A stretch of 64,000 nucleotides of DNA from Burkholderiaceae bacterium (lineage in GTDB: Bacteria > Pseudomonadota > Gammaproteobacteria > Burkholderiales > Burkholderiaceae), in contig CANFOL010000003.1 of assembly GCA_947448695.1 (NCBI GenBank), forward strand, positions 98,674 through 162,673. The letters are read 5' to 3'. Position numbers and translations under genes: made by a program. The notes beneath the pieces were generated by a model. That model saw only the letters and a program-made list of their open reading frames with translations, ran no database searches and had not been told where the DNA came from. Of this stretch, positions 52,380 through 60,357 are shown one piece after another (within the stretch, counting starts at the first letter, position 1; every line of letters begins with the position of its first letter).

Positions 52380-52816
52380 TGTCTCGCTCAGCACGTTTAT
52401 TTCACAATGTCGATGAAGTGATTGATGGTTGGTATACGAGCCTTCTCAAATGTGATCTAGAAAATGCTTTGCGTTTGTGGTTTGAAGAGGATACCGTTAC
52501 CTGCATTTTGCCAGATGGTGTTCGCTTGACTGGTCATAAACAATTGCGCATAGGTCTTCAGGACTTAATGAAGAACTCTGTGATTTTTGATACGCTCACT
52601 TCAACAAGTCATACCTATATGGGTACAACTTTTGTAGATAGTACCGAAGCGGTCCGATTCCAAAAAGATGTGCATGAGCCATCGTTTTTTATCCATATGA
52701 CTATCATCCTCGTTCAAGGAACAATGGGATGGCGAATTGCACATTTACATACGAGTCAGGTATCAAAAGATCTCATACATTCACCATCAATTGCTGGTGA
52801 TCATGGCTTCCATTAA
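52379..52816 (+). CDS. NTF2/SnoaL-like fold protein
   Basis: This 145-residue protein matches the NTF2-like (ketosteroid-isomerase/DUF4440) fold: an N-terminal helix pair with VIDGWYTSLLKCDLENALRL, then a curved sheet with VTCILPDGVRLTGHKQLRIG and GWRIAHLHTSQV at the end. Such proteins often bind small hydrophobic ligands; no catalytic residues can be named. Its start overlaps the waaF stop, so it is co-transcribed with LPS-core synthesis. Confidence 0.75.
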   Translation: MSRSARLFHNVDEVIDGWYTSLLKCDLENALRLWFEEDTVTCILPDGVRLTGHKQLRIGLQDLMKNSVIFDTLTSTSHTYMGTTFVDSTEAVRFQKDVHEPSFFIHMTIILVQGTMGWRIAHLHTSQVSKDLIHSPSIAGDHGFH

Positions 52817-52828
52817 TCTTATTTAAGT

Positions 52829-53437
52829 GTGGATCAAGCCACTATTCAAGCTTTACAAAAATGGCCCCAAGTGCCTAATTGCTTTGGCTGGCTTCATTTT
52901 GATCGGCGGGGCGAATGGCGGATACAAAATGACTATGCTCAACAACACCACTTACCTGGGGAAAAAGTTACCCACCCTGGATTTAAAAACTATATTGAGT
53001 CCCATTTAGCTGTTGATGATAAGGGCAATCATTTTTTTCAAAACGGTCCCCAACGTGTCTATATTTCATTTGCTATTTGCCCCTGGGTTGTACGGTTTTA
53101 TCCTCTTGCAGAAGGAAAATGGGAATTAAAAACTACTTTTGGTCAAGCAATTCAACCAACAGGCTGCTTTTTAGATGAACAAGACCAAATTAGTTTTGAG
53201 GCTGAATTTGAGACGTTTACACAAGAAGAAAATGGGCAATTTACTCCTACAAAAATTAAATCAATTGGTTTATTACATGATCATGATTTAGATATATTTT
53301 CGGCATTTGCAAAAATATTTCAAAATAGCTGTGGTAGTTTAGGGGAGTTTTTATGGCAAGAAAAAATGTCAATTGAGCCTATTTATAGTGAAGATTTACC
53401 ACAACTTTATCAATTCACTAAAACTCCAAAGCCTTAA
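52829..53437 (+). CDS. conserved protein of unknown function, 202 residues
   Basis: I recognise no named domain with certainty. The protein starts at GTG, has no signal peptide, and is rich in aromatic residues (FGWLHFDRRGEWRI, YISFAICPWVVRFYPL), suggesting a compact beta-rich cytoplasmic fold. A DUF-type family conserved in Burkholderiales next to waaF is likely. It ends 4 bp into the convergent bepA gene. Confidence 0.7.
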   Translation: MDQATIQALQKWPQVPNCFGWLHFDRRGEWRIQNDYAQQHHLPGEKVTHPGFKNYIESHLAVDDKGNHFFQNGPQRVYISFAICPWVVRFYPLAEGKWELKTTFGQAIQPTGCFLDEQDQISFEAEFETFTQEENGQFTPTKIKSIGLLHDHDLDIFSAFAKIFQNSCGSLGEFLWQEKMSIEPIYSEDLPQLYQFTKTPKP

Positions 53438-55056
53438 TTAGTTTTCGGTAATTTACCGTTGTCTTTTAATTCCTCAAGGTATAAAAACTCTAATTGACTC
53501 TTACGCGCCTCAATTTCTGATAACGAATAAAAATCGCCTGTACTAGATTGTTTGGCAATGCTTAGCTGTTGAATCGCCGCAGGTAATGCACCTTCACAAA
53601 CGTATTTCTCAGCAACTGCAGCATGGTATTTAGCTTGGTTATTTTGCTCAGCATAACCCTTGGCCAATAAATTCCACCAAGTGATGTCGTCTTTTTGTAC
53701 CTTCGTTTTTTGTACTAACCAAGTAATCCCTTCTGCAGTTTTTCCACCTGCGTAATAAGCTTGAACTAATAAAACGCCAGCAGCTTTTGAATTTGGAAAA
53801 GTCCGAATAACTTGCCCTGAAATATTTTGCGCTAATGTAAAATTTTTCTTAGTCATAGCAATTTGAGCAGAAGTAATATCAAAGACAGATGTACTCTTCG
53901 GCGCAATCTCATTAGGGCTTAATTGGGAGGCTAACTCTTTGCTTTTGAGAAGTTGTTTTTCTGCTTCCTCACTTTTATTTTCTTGAAGTGCGACTAAAGC
54001 CAAACCAAAATGACCTTGCATCAATCTGATCGTTGATTTGCTATTGGTTTGACCTATATAAAACTCTTTCGTTTGCAGCAAATCACTGCCCTGACCTTGT
54101 TGCTCTATCTTAGCCATAGTTTGATTTAAATAAAAATCAATGGAGTTTTTGATTGGTCTATTTTTGTTTTGATCATTTCGTGTACGATCTTGCATATCAG
54201 CAATTCGATCGCTAGTTAAAGGGTGAGTTCTAACATATGCAGGAATAGTCGAATCAGTAATGCCAGCTGATTTTTGTAACTTTTGAAAAAAATCTGGCAT
54301 GCCATTAACGTCAAAATCGGTGGCATTCAATATTTGATAACCTATGCGATCAGCTTCTCGTTCTGCATCTCTAGAATAAGATAATTGATTTTGTATTGCG
54401 AGTGCTTGTCCACCAATCGCTAAGCCTTGTGCCGCACCAGGATTACTTCGGGCAGCAACAATTGCCAATAACAAAGAAGCAAGCATGACGACGCCGCTAT
54501 TAGTTCCTAGACCTGCGCCTCGCGCAATATGTTTTTGAGTAACGTGACCAATTTCATGACCCAGTACAGAGGATAGCTGTGCTTCGTTATCTGCAAGAAC
54601 GATGAGTCCCGTATGCATTCCAATATAACCGCCTGGTAAAGCAAAAGCATTAACGCTCGAATCGCGAACATTAAAAAATTCAAACTTTGGCGGGAAAGGT
54701 CCCGAATTGTCTGATCCAGATATTTTTTGACGTCTTGCCCCAGCTACTAGTTCTCTACCTAACTGATTTATATAGTCATACATCAACCAATTTGTGACGT
54801 AATCTGGATCCTTACGGATCTCGCGCATAATGCGCTCCCCGAGTTTATTTTCATCGAGGGCACTCATATCTCCTGAAGATACGTCACCTAAATCCGGCAA
54901 AATAATAGGAGCACGGCCTCCTAATGGTGGCTCTTCTTTCGACTCATTCATTGGGTTTTGGATTGTCACTTTATCCTGAGCAATCACTTGCAAAGGATAC
55001 AATAGATCAAACCATATGATTGAAAATAAAATGTAGTAAATAATGCTTTTTTTCAA
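53434..55056 (-). CDS. bepA: periplasmic M48 metalloprotease with TPR repeats (BepA-like)
   Basis: This 540-residue protein is a periplasmic quality-control protease and chaperone acting on outer-membrane proteins and LPS-assembly factors. A signal peptide ends near QVIA. The M48 zinc motif HEIGH is at residues 167-171, with the third ligand in SREAD-like RDAEREADRIG. The C-terminal half is TPR-like helical repeats. It is divergent from moaC across 21 bp. Confidence 0.92.
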   Translation of the reverse strand: MKKSIIYYILFSIIWFDLLYPLQVIAQDKVTIQNPMNESKEEPPLGGRAPIILPDLGDVSSGDMSALDENKLGERIMREIRKDPDYVTNWLMYDYINQLGRELVAGARRQKISGSDNSGPFPPKFEFFNVRDSSVNAFALPGGYIGMHTGLIVLADNEAQLSSVLGHEIGHVTQKHIARGAGLGTNSGVVMLASLLLAIVAARSNPGAAQGLAIGGQALAIQNQLSYSRDAEREADRIGYQILNATDFDVNGMPDFFQKLQKSAGITDSTIPAYVRTHPLTSDRIADMQDRTRNDQNKNRPIKNSIDFYLNQTMAKIEQQGQGSDLLQTKEFYIGQTNSKSTIRLMQGHFGLALVALQENKSEEAEKQLLKSKELASQLSPNEIAPKSTSVFDITSAQIAMTKKNFTLAQNISGQVIRTFPNSKAAGVLLVQAYYAGGKTAEGITWLVQKTKVQKDDITWWNLLAKGYAEQNNQAKYHAAVAEKYVCEGALPAAIQQLSIAKQSSTGDFYSLSEIEARKSQLEFLYLEELKDNGKLPKTN

Positions 55057-55077
55057 TGAAAACCTTTATTCAGATAA

Positions 55078-55560
55078 GTGAATCTAAACATGCTAACTCA
55101 TTTTAATCAAGCCGGCGCAGCACACATGGTGGATGTTGGGGATAAGAGCTCCACTCAGAGAATTGCTAAGGCAACTGGGAAAATTTCCATGTTACCAACG
55201 ACCCTTGAATTAATTATTGCTGGCAATCATAGAAAAGGGGATGTACTTGGAATCGCTCGAATTGCGGGCATTCAAGGTGCAAAAAAAACGAGTGATCTTA
55301 TTCCTTTATGTCACCCAATCCCTTTAACTCATGTTAGCGTAGACTTTGAAATCATCCCTGAAAGAAACGAGGTGATGTGCTTTGCTCTAACTAAAACCAT
55401 TGGTCAAACTGGTGTGGAGATGGAAGCCTTAACTGCTGTTCAAGTCGCCCTTTTGACTATTTATGATATGTGTAAAGCAGTTGACCGCGGGATGATTATT
55501 TCTGAGGTGAAACTGCTGGAGAAAAGTGGTGGCAAGTCTGGGGAATGGAAGGCGCTGTAG
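55078..55560 (+). CDS. moaC: cyclic pyranopterin monophosphate synthase MoaC (3' end altered by insertion)
   Basis: This 160-residue enzyme acts with MoaA in the first step of molybdenum cofactor synthesis. [36 protein letters not shown] and [19 protein letters not shown] are family blocks. The GTG at 55078 starts the longest frame; an ATG at 55090 is equally plausible. The last 122 bp are duplicated 6.8 kb downstream. The gene now ends ...GEWKAL, while the displaced copy would give ...GEWKAE. An integrative element therefore replaced the 3' end without changing the length. Confidence 0.93.
   Translation: MNLNMLTHFNQAGAAHMVDVGDKSSTQRIAKATGKISMLPTTLELIIAGNHRKGDVLGIARIAGIQGAKKTSDLIPLCHPIPLTHVSVDFEIIPERNEVMCFALTKTIGQTGVEMEALTAVQVALLTIYDMCKAVDRGMIISEVKLLEKSGGKSGEWKAL
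55433..55554 (+). repeat. left attachment repeat (attL) within moaC
   Basis: These 122 bases are identical, without mismatch, to 62191-62312. They cover the moaC codons from ...[12 protein letters not shown] to ...GEWKA. The repeats bound a region containing an integrase just to the right of this copy, as expected for attL. The true recombination core is probably shorter and lies inside this block. Confidence 0.88.
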
Positions 55561-55645
55561 TGTGTGCTAACTTAACCTTGTAAAAAGTATTCAGTAAAAG
55601 AAAAATTAAAGTCTTGCTCATCTCCTGACCAAATGGAGGTGCACT

Positions 55646-56629
55646 ATGGCAGCAATTCGTATTCATGGAAAGAAATGGCAAGCTAGAATTTCACGCAAAG
55701 GCCACAAAAGTATTATCAAATCGTTTATCACTAAACAAGATGCGGAACGTTGGGCAAGACAAGTTGAAGTAGAACTTGATAAGGGTATTTATTTAAATCA
55801 AAATTTAGCTGAACGTACCACCTTCAAAGAACTCATAGAGCGCTATATACGTGAAGTTACTCCAACTATGCGAGGGGCTAAGCCAGACTTAATAAGAATT
55901 ACAGCGATAGCTAGACGGCCAATTGCAAAACTCAATGTACTATATGTAACACCCCAAGTTATTTCAAAATACAGAGATGAAAGATTAAAAGAAGTATCCA
56001 ATGGAACGGTCATTAGAGAACTAGCTTACTTTTCGAGCATATTTACTGTAGCTAGACGAGAGTGGGGATTTAATATTACTAACCCCGTTTCATTAGTCAA
56101 GAAACCTTCAAGTCCACAAGGCAGGAACCGAATACTGAGTGAAACAGAGTTAAATGCTTTATTTAATGCTCTAGAGCCTACTGGGCGCAAATCAATATGG
56201 ATGGTGCCTTTGGTGAAATTAGCGCTTGAAACAGGAATGAGGCGTGGAGAGCTGCTAGGTTTGCACTGGAATGAAATCAACTTCAATACTAGGACCGCAT
56301 TCATACCCCTTACAAAGAATGGTGAATCTAGAAAGGTCCCCCTAAGCACAGAAGCTATCCGCATACTGCAGTCAATTCCCAGAAGCATCTGTGGGATAGT
56401 ATTTCCAATAACGCATGAAGTGGTATCTCAAGCTTTTAATAGGGCTAGAAAACGAGCTGGGATAGAAGATATACACTTCCATGACCTAAGGCATATGGCG
56501 ATTACACGAATGGCAGAGAAGCTACCAAACCTGATTGAACTGTCGGCTGTATCTGGGCATAAAAGTCTAGCGATGTTGAAGCGTTACTATCACCCTAATC
56601 CTGAATTATTAGCTGAAAAATTAGGTTAA
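55646..56629 (+). CDS. int: tyrosine recombinase (integrase) of the moaC element
   Basis: This 327-residue phage-type integrase has a short N-terminal arm domain (KKWQARISRKGHKS, about 1-50), a core-binding helical domain (about 58-140) and the catalytic domain. The active-site set is complete: Arg199 in TGMRRGE, a lysine near 224-230, His279 and Arg282 in FHDLRH, His305 in SGHKSLAML and probably Tyr314 in KRYYH. A GGAGGT ribosome-binding site precedes the ATG. It lies 85 bp from the moaC stop and points into the element, so it should be functional. Confidence 0.93.
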   Translation: MAAIRIHGKKWQARISRKGHKSIIKSFITKQDAERWARQVEVELDKGIYLNQNLAERTTFKELIERYIREVTPTMRGAKPDLIRITAIARRPIAKLNVLYVTPQVISKYRDERLKEVSNGTVIRELAYFSSIFTVARREWGFNITNPVSLVKKPSSPQGRNRILSETELNALFNALEPTGRKSIWMVPLVKLALETGMRRGELLGLHWNEINFNTRTAFIPLTKNGESRKVPLSTEAIRILQSIPRSICGIVFPITHEVVSQAFNRARKRAGIEDIHFHDLRHMAITRMAEKLPNLIELSAVSGHKSLAMLKRYYHPNPELLAEKLG

Positions 56630-56672
56630 AAAAACTAAAAATAATTCTTTATTACAAAAATATCTAAAGATG

Positions 56673-56727
56673 TAAATCAATGATTTAATTCAAAAATCAA
56701 ATAGCACAACCATACCCATTTAAATCA
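56673..56727. repeat. palindrome and repeated TAAATCA boxes upstream of the primase gene
   Basis: The 15-base palindrome TAAATCAATGATTTA (56673-56687) contains two inverted TAAATCA half-sites, and a third direct copy lies at 56721-56727. The gap is A/T-rich and sits between int and the replication genes. It could be an operator, an excisionase site or part of an origin. No repressor gene was identified. Confidence 0.4.
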
Positions 56728-56800
56728 TCAAATTCTAGCTTGCGTCCCTTTTCATTTAGTCCTACAAAGGATGTGGTAACTATTTTTTTAAGGACAAATT

Positions 56801-57349
56801 ATGCATAGTATAGAAATACAAAATCATGAATTAGTAACTCCAGCAGCACCTCAATGGTTAAGCCCCAACTTTGAGAATATTCCAAATTATTTAACTGAGC
56901 AGCCTTGGGCAGTATGGAAGGCAGAACCTAGAACAGGGCAAACAGGTAAATTTAATAAAGCACCTCGCTGTCCAAAACGTGGCATCAAAATCGGTGCGAA
57001 TAAACCTGAGCTTTTTGGGAGCTTCTTACAAGCCAAGGAGGCATACCTGTCTGGAAATTTCACAGGGGTGGGAGTCCTCTTAACTGGCAATGGACTGGTA
57101 GGTGTTGATATCGATGGCTACCAAGAACTATTCTCCCATAACCCAGAGCTCAAAGCATGGGTGAAATTAACAGTTGATTCAGGATACTACTGTGAAAAAT
57201 CACCGAGTGGAACTGGGTTACGTCTTTTTATTAAAGGCTCACTACCTTCTGGCGGAAGGAAAAGTTCTGGGCTAGAGATCTATGACAATGCGCGCTTCTT
57301 AACAGTTACTGGAAAAGTTGCTAAACGTGAGGGTATATCTCATGGGTAA
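56801..57349 (+). CDS. primase-polymerase (PrimPol) catalytic domain protein
   Basis: This 182-residue protein matches the archaeo-eukaryotic primase-like domain of NrS-1-type phage polymerases. WAVWK opens the fold, VDID (102-105) supplies two metal-binding aspartates, SPSGTG (134-139) is the family turn, and LEIYDNARFLTVTG (158-171) carries the third acidic residue. It stops right after this core, where relatives continue into a helicase. The stop TAA overlaps the ATG of the helicase gene (ATGGGTAA). One base fewer in the GGG at 57344-57346 would fuse the two. It is likely to start DNA synthesis on the element. Confidence 0.75.
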   Translation: MHSIEIQNHELVTPAAPQWLSPNFENIPNYLTEQPWAVWKAEPRTGQTGKFNKAPRCPKRGIKIGANKPELFGSFLQAKEAYLSGNFTGVGVLLTGNGLVGVDIDGYQELFSHNPELKAWVKLTVDSGYYCEKSPSGTGLRLFIKGSLPSGGRKSSGLEIYDNARFLTVTGKVAKREGISHG

Positions 57350-58943
57350 TGAAACTATAAAAGGCCAAGAATTAATAGATCAATTTCTTACATTTTTGCC
57401 CACAGAGGCAGTTCTTAATAAAACTATATCTATACCCTCGATAAGCAGGAAAGGTTCGCTACCTGTCACCGCATTATCTGAAGATGTCAAAAATCAGATA
57501 GCTGATCTATTGTCTGATACACCATTACTGGTGGGAGAAAAATTCCGTGATCTATACAACGGGAATACAACACACTACAACAATGATCATTCAACTGCAG
57601 ACTTTGTACTAATTGGCTATTTAAATCGTAATGGATTAAGCCCAGATGAAATAGATCAAGTCATGCGCACATCAAAACTTTATCGACCAAAATGGGATGA
57701 GAAAAGAGGTGATTCAACATGGCTTCATTACACCATTTCTAAAGCAATCCCATTAGATAAACTCCCCCAGAATGAATTTAATCAAATTTCGACTGCAATC
57801 CCAACATTACTGCCTCAGGATCTTGAAGGCCATAGACCACTATTTATTTCTGGTGGGATGGCAGCCCGTGAATTCGCAGGGCCTAAAATAGACACCTCTC
57901 TAGCTCTTTATCCATTAAATGCAATTACTGGTATTGCAGCGTTGGGGGCAGTTGGGAAAACATCACTACTTTTATCACATAGCTGTCATATTGCGGCAGG
58001 TAGGCACTGGAACAACTCACCCCTTAAAAGGAGAAAGGTAGTTTTTCTCTCCGTTGAAGAATCAAAAGAAGAGTTAGATAGAAAATTTAGTGCTATTACA
58101 AGCGATTGGCCAAGTGAAGCAAGAGACATGGCGATAGAAAACTTATTACTCATCTCGCTGCTTGGACAAGACAAAAGACTTGTAACTCTTAAACATGGGG
58201 CTTTTGACAGCTCTGGTGTTGCTGAAGAGATTATTGCAATAGCCAATGGTTTTGGACTCAAAGATGGGATGATTGTTTTAGATCACTTACAAGGCTTTGC
58301 CACAGGAGACCTTAATTCCTCAGAATCTGCAACCGCCATCTGTCGAGAAGCAAACAAAATTGTGAAAGCAACAGGGGCTGCCGTGGTTTTTGCTGCTCAC
58401 GTTAGTAAAGCTAATATTTTAACTACCAAAATTGAACAGGGGATAGCAGTAGGCTCACTTGCTTTTGAAAATGCCTGTAGACAATTAATCGGCATCATTA
58501 CTATGCCGGAAGAAGATGCAAAGAAATACGAATTAACTAAAGAACGTAAGATGTACGCACGACTAGAGGTTCCAAAAAATAGTTATGGCTCAAATATAGG
58601 CGGCATATGGCTTAAGAAAGTTTTTGCTAGTCAATACCACACATCTACATTGCAACCAGTAATTCTTCAGGTGCCTATTCCAGGTCCCATAAGAACTGCG
58701 AATGAAAGGATTCTAGAACTGCTCATTAATCAAATTGCTAAAGACCCTCTTTTCACAAAAAATAAGCTTGATAAATTAGCTGGGAAAAATGGTGTATTTA
58801 AAGCTAGCAAGGATCGATTAAGAACTATTTTAAATATTGCTCTAGATGATGGATCGATATCACTTCATTCATTATCACTAGAAGAACGAGCAGATCTAGT
58901 AGTCCCAAAACAAATTAAGGAGGTACTCCGTGTCGCAATCTAG
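57342..58943 (+). CDS. RepA-like hexameric helicase with PrimPol-type linker
   Basis: This protein of about 533 residues begins with the helical domain usually joined to PrimPols (STADFVLIGYLNRNGLSPDE and SKLYRPKWDEKRG). A RecA-like motor follows: Walker A LGAVGKTSLLL (about 201-211), VVFLSVEES, Walker B MIVLDHLQGF and VVFAAHVSK. It is of the RepA/AAA_25 replicative-helicase type. I chose ATG 57342, overlapping the primase stop by 8 bp; a TTG start 24 bp earlier is possible. The C terminus is divergent. It probably unwinds the element during replication. Confidence 0.75.
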   Translation: MGNETIKGQELIDQFLTFLPTEAVLNKTISIPSISRKGSLPVTALSEDVKNQIADLLSDTPLLVGEKFRDLYNGNTTHYNNDHSTADFVLIGYLNRNGLSPDEIDQVMRTSKLYRPKWDEKRGDSTWLHYTISKAIPLDKLPQNEFNQISTAIPTLLPQDLEGHRPLFISGGMAAREFAGPKIDTSLALYPLNAITGIAALGAVGKTSLLLSHSCHIAAGRHWNNSPLKRRKVVFLSVEESKEELDRKFSAITSDWPSEARDMAIENLLLISLLGQDKRLVTLKHGAFDSSGVAEEIIAIANGFGLKDGMIVLDHLQGFATGDLNSSESATAICREANKIVKATGAAVVFAAHVSKANILTTKIEQGIAVGSLAFENACRQLIGIITMPEEDAKKYELTKERKMYARLEVPKNSYGSNIGGIWLKKVFASQYHTSTLQPVILQVPIPGPIRTANERILELLINQIAKDPLFTKNKLDKLAGKNGVFKASKDRLRTILNIALDDGSISLHSLSLEERADLVVPKQIKEVLRVAI

Positions 58944-59229
58944 CCCGCTGACTTCTTGTTCGCCAACTCAAAACACAAACCAACTTAGCGGACTCCCCAG
59001 CCAGCACTATATTGGATTCAAGCCCTATAGGTTAATGTCGCCATTTAATGATACCCCTCAGCGGCCAAAGAACCATTACAGAATAAGGCTTGTAGACCGC
59101 CACGATTTCTCTACGTCTAGCGACGTCTTTTCGCATTGGCGAGAGCCGGCTAACGCAACTGGCATGAGAAGTATTCTCCCTGTGAAATTTACGAATTATG
59201 TGGTTGAGGTCAAAACTAGAACGCCATAA
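58930..59229 (+). CDS. small element protein of unknown function, 99 residues
   Basis: I do not recognise it. It starts at GTG with a near-perfect Shine-Dalgarno AAGGAGGT (58917-58924) five bases before, inside the end of the helicase gene, which is good evidence that it is translated. The first 30 residues are Ser/Thr/Pro/Gln-rich. The rest is compact and basic (HYRIRLVDRHDFSTSSDVFS, ILPVKFTNYVVEVKTR). The base composition is higher in G+C than its neighbours, which suggests a different origin. Confidence 0.55.
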   Translation: MSQSSPLTSCSPTQNTNQLSGLPSQHYIGFKPYRLMSPFNDTPQRPKNHYRIRLVDRHDFSTSSDVFSHWREPANATGMRSILPVKFTNYVVEVKTRTP

Positions 59230-59247
59230 AGCTGCCACCAATTAAAT

Positions 59248-59589
59248 ATGAATACACAACTTAATCACCTCCCCGTTTACCTTCAAGTCCAAAGACTCAA
59301 AGAAGAGGCCGACCGCCAAAACAAAAAACTCCAAGCTAAACCTATCCAAACACAGCTCGAATACCTCGATGAAGGAATAAAGGCTTGGATAGGCTCGCTA
59401 ACCCCCGACCAGCTAATACGGAGATACACACTCAATGAGATTATTGGATTATCAAAACTTCAAGGGCGACATAGATCATTACCCCAATACGAGCAGTTAG
59501 CATCAGTTTTAAGAAAGTACGGATTTATAAACAAAAGAGCATGGACAACAGCGTCCAGAAACAAACGCTATTGGATAAAGGACAAATAA
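59248..59589 (+). CDS. small basic element protein, possible winged-helix DNA binder
   Basis: This 113-residue protein has an N-terminal helical, charged part (YLQVQRLKEEADRQNKKLQ). Its C-terminal region (VLRKYGFINKRAWTTASRNK, then RYWIK) resembles the small winged-helix tail found in phage primases and in satellite regulators. The resemblance is loose. It lies between two other small genes in a rightward run and may assist replication or regulation. Confidence 0.6.
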   Translation: MNTQLNHLPVYLQVQRLKEEADRQNKKLQAKPIQTQLEYLDEGIKAWIGSLTPDQLIRRYTLNEIIGLSKLQGRHRSLPQYEQLASVLRKYGFINKRAWTTASRNKRYWIKDK

Positions 59590-59590
59590 A

Positions 59591-59791
59591 ATGGCAAACG
59601 CACCTCTAGTAGAAATTATGGTTACAATCCGCGATCAATCCATGGATTTAGGAATAATGGCAGATTGGCTAGGTACTCCTCCTTATGGAACTATTGAAAA
59701 TACAAAAAAATATTTAATGTCATCTGAGAAAAGACTCAGGGAGTGTTACGATCAGATTAAAGCATTAACAGGCTTAGACCCATGTAAATGA
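59591..59791 (+). CDS. small element protein of unknown function, 66 residues
   Basis: I do not recognise it. It begins one base after the previous stop, ending the run int-primase-helicase-small genes. The sequence is helical and amphipathic (TKKYLMSSEKRLRECYDQIK) with no signal peptide or motif. Tight spacing is the main support for its being real. Confidence 0.5.
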   Translation: MANAPLVEIMVTIRDQSMDLGIMADWLGTPPYGTIENTKKYLMSSEKRLRECYDQIKALTGLDPCK

Positions 59792-59944
59792 AGGTCGTGC
59801 ATAGTTAAGAGATTACAAACTTCAGTATGAAATTATTTTAATAAGCTCTGTCGCAAGTCCTACCCAAGGATTAACAAAGAGTCTCGTTACTGGAAAGATG
59901 TGATTAAATTTCTATTTCGGGTTTGGGCGATCGGATTTTATTAT

Positions 59945-60331
59945 TTACAGAGGCTTCATCGCATCAATATAAACAAACTTACTACTTAACTTCGGCTTGC
60001 CTGATACATTAAATCCCGCATTCTCAATACCGTCTTTTAACTTCCTAAAATTATCATCTGACCATTTAGAGGCAGGCTCTGCAATTTTCAATAAGCCACC
60101 TGCCCTTAACAGTCGGCAAACCTCTTTAAAATAATCTCCCCAATTCACACCCATGAGTGCGAGTGAGAATACGGCAACATCCAAGATCTCATTAGGCTGA
60201 CCAGTATTACTCATATCACAAGCAATAACAGAGGGATTGATAGCAATGTGATCAAAAGAATAAACCTCTTTTTGCAAAGATTTTGAAAGCAAAGCTTCAA
60301 AAGATATTCCCCTTATTTGAAAATTTACCAC
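59945..60331 (-). pseudogene. 5'-truncated Rrp8-like methyltransferase
   Basis: The 128-residue frame matches the C-terminal part of Rrp8-type SAM-dependent methyltransferases: VYSFDHIAINPSVIACDMSN, LDVAVFSLALMGVNWGDYF, LLRAGGLLKIAEPASKW and the FVYIDAMKPL end. The expected SAM-binding motif I (VxDFGCG) is replaced by VVNFQIRG, and the upstream domain is missing because the secreted-protein gene lies there. The GTG start has no clear ribosome-binding site. It is probably a decayed cargo gene, though a shortened functional protein cannot be excluded. Confidence 0.55.
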
Positions 60332-60357
60332 CCGACTAAGCAGTAAATAATATCTTT

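Noticed and set aside
59831..59986. 52-codon startless stretch reading YFNKLCRKSYPRINKESRYW and onward
   Set aside because: It looks protein-like but has no start codon or ribosome-binding site and runs into the opposite-strand methyltransferase; at most a remnant.
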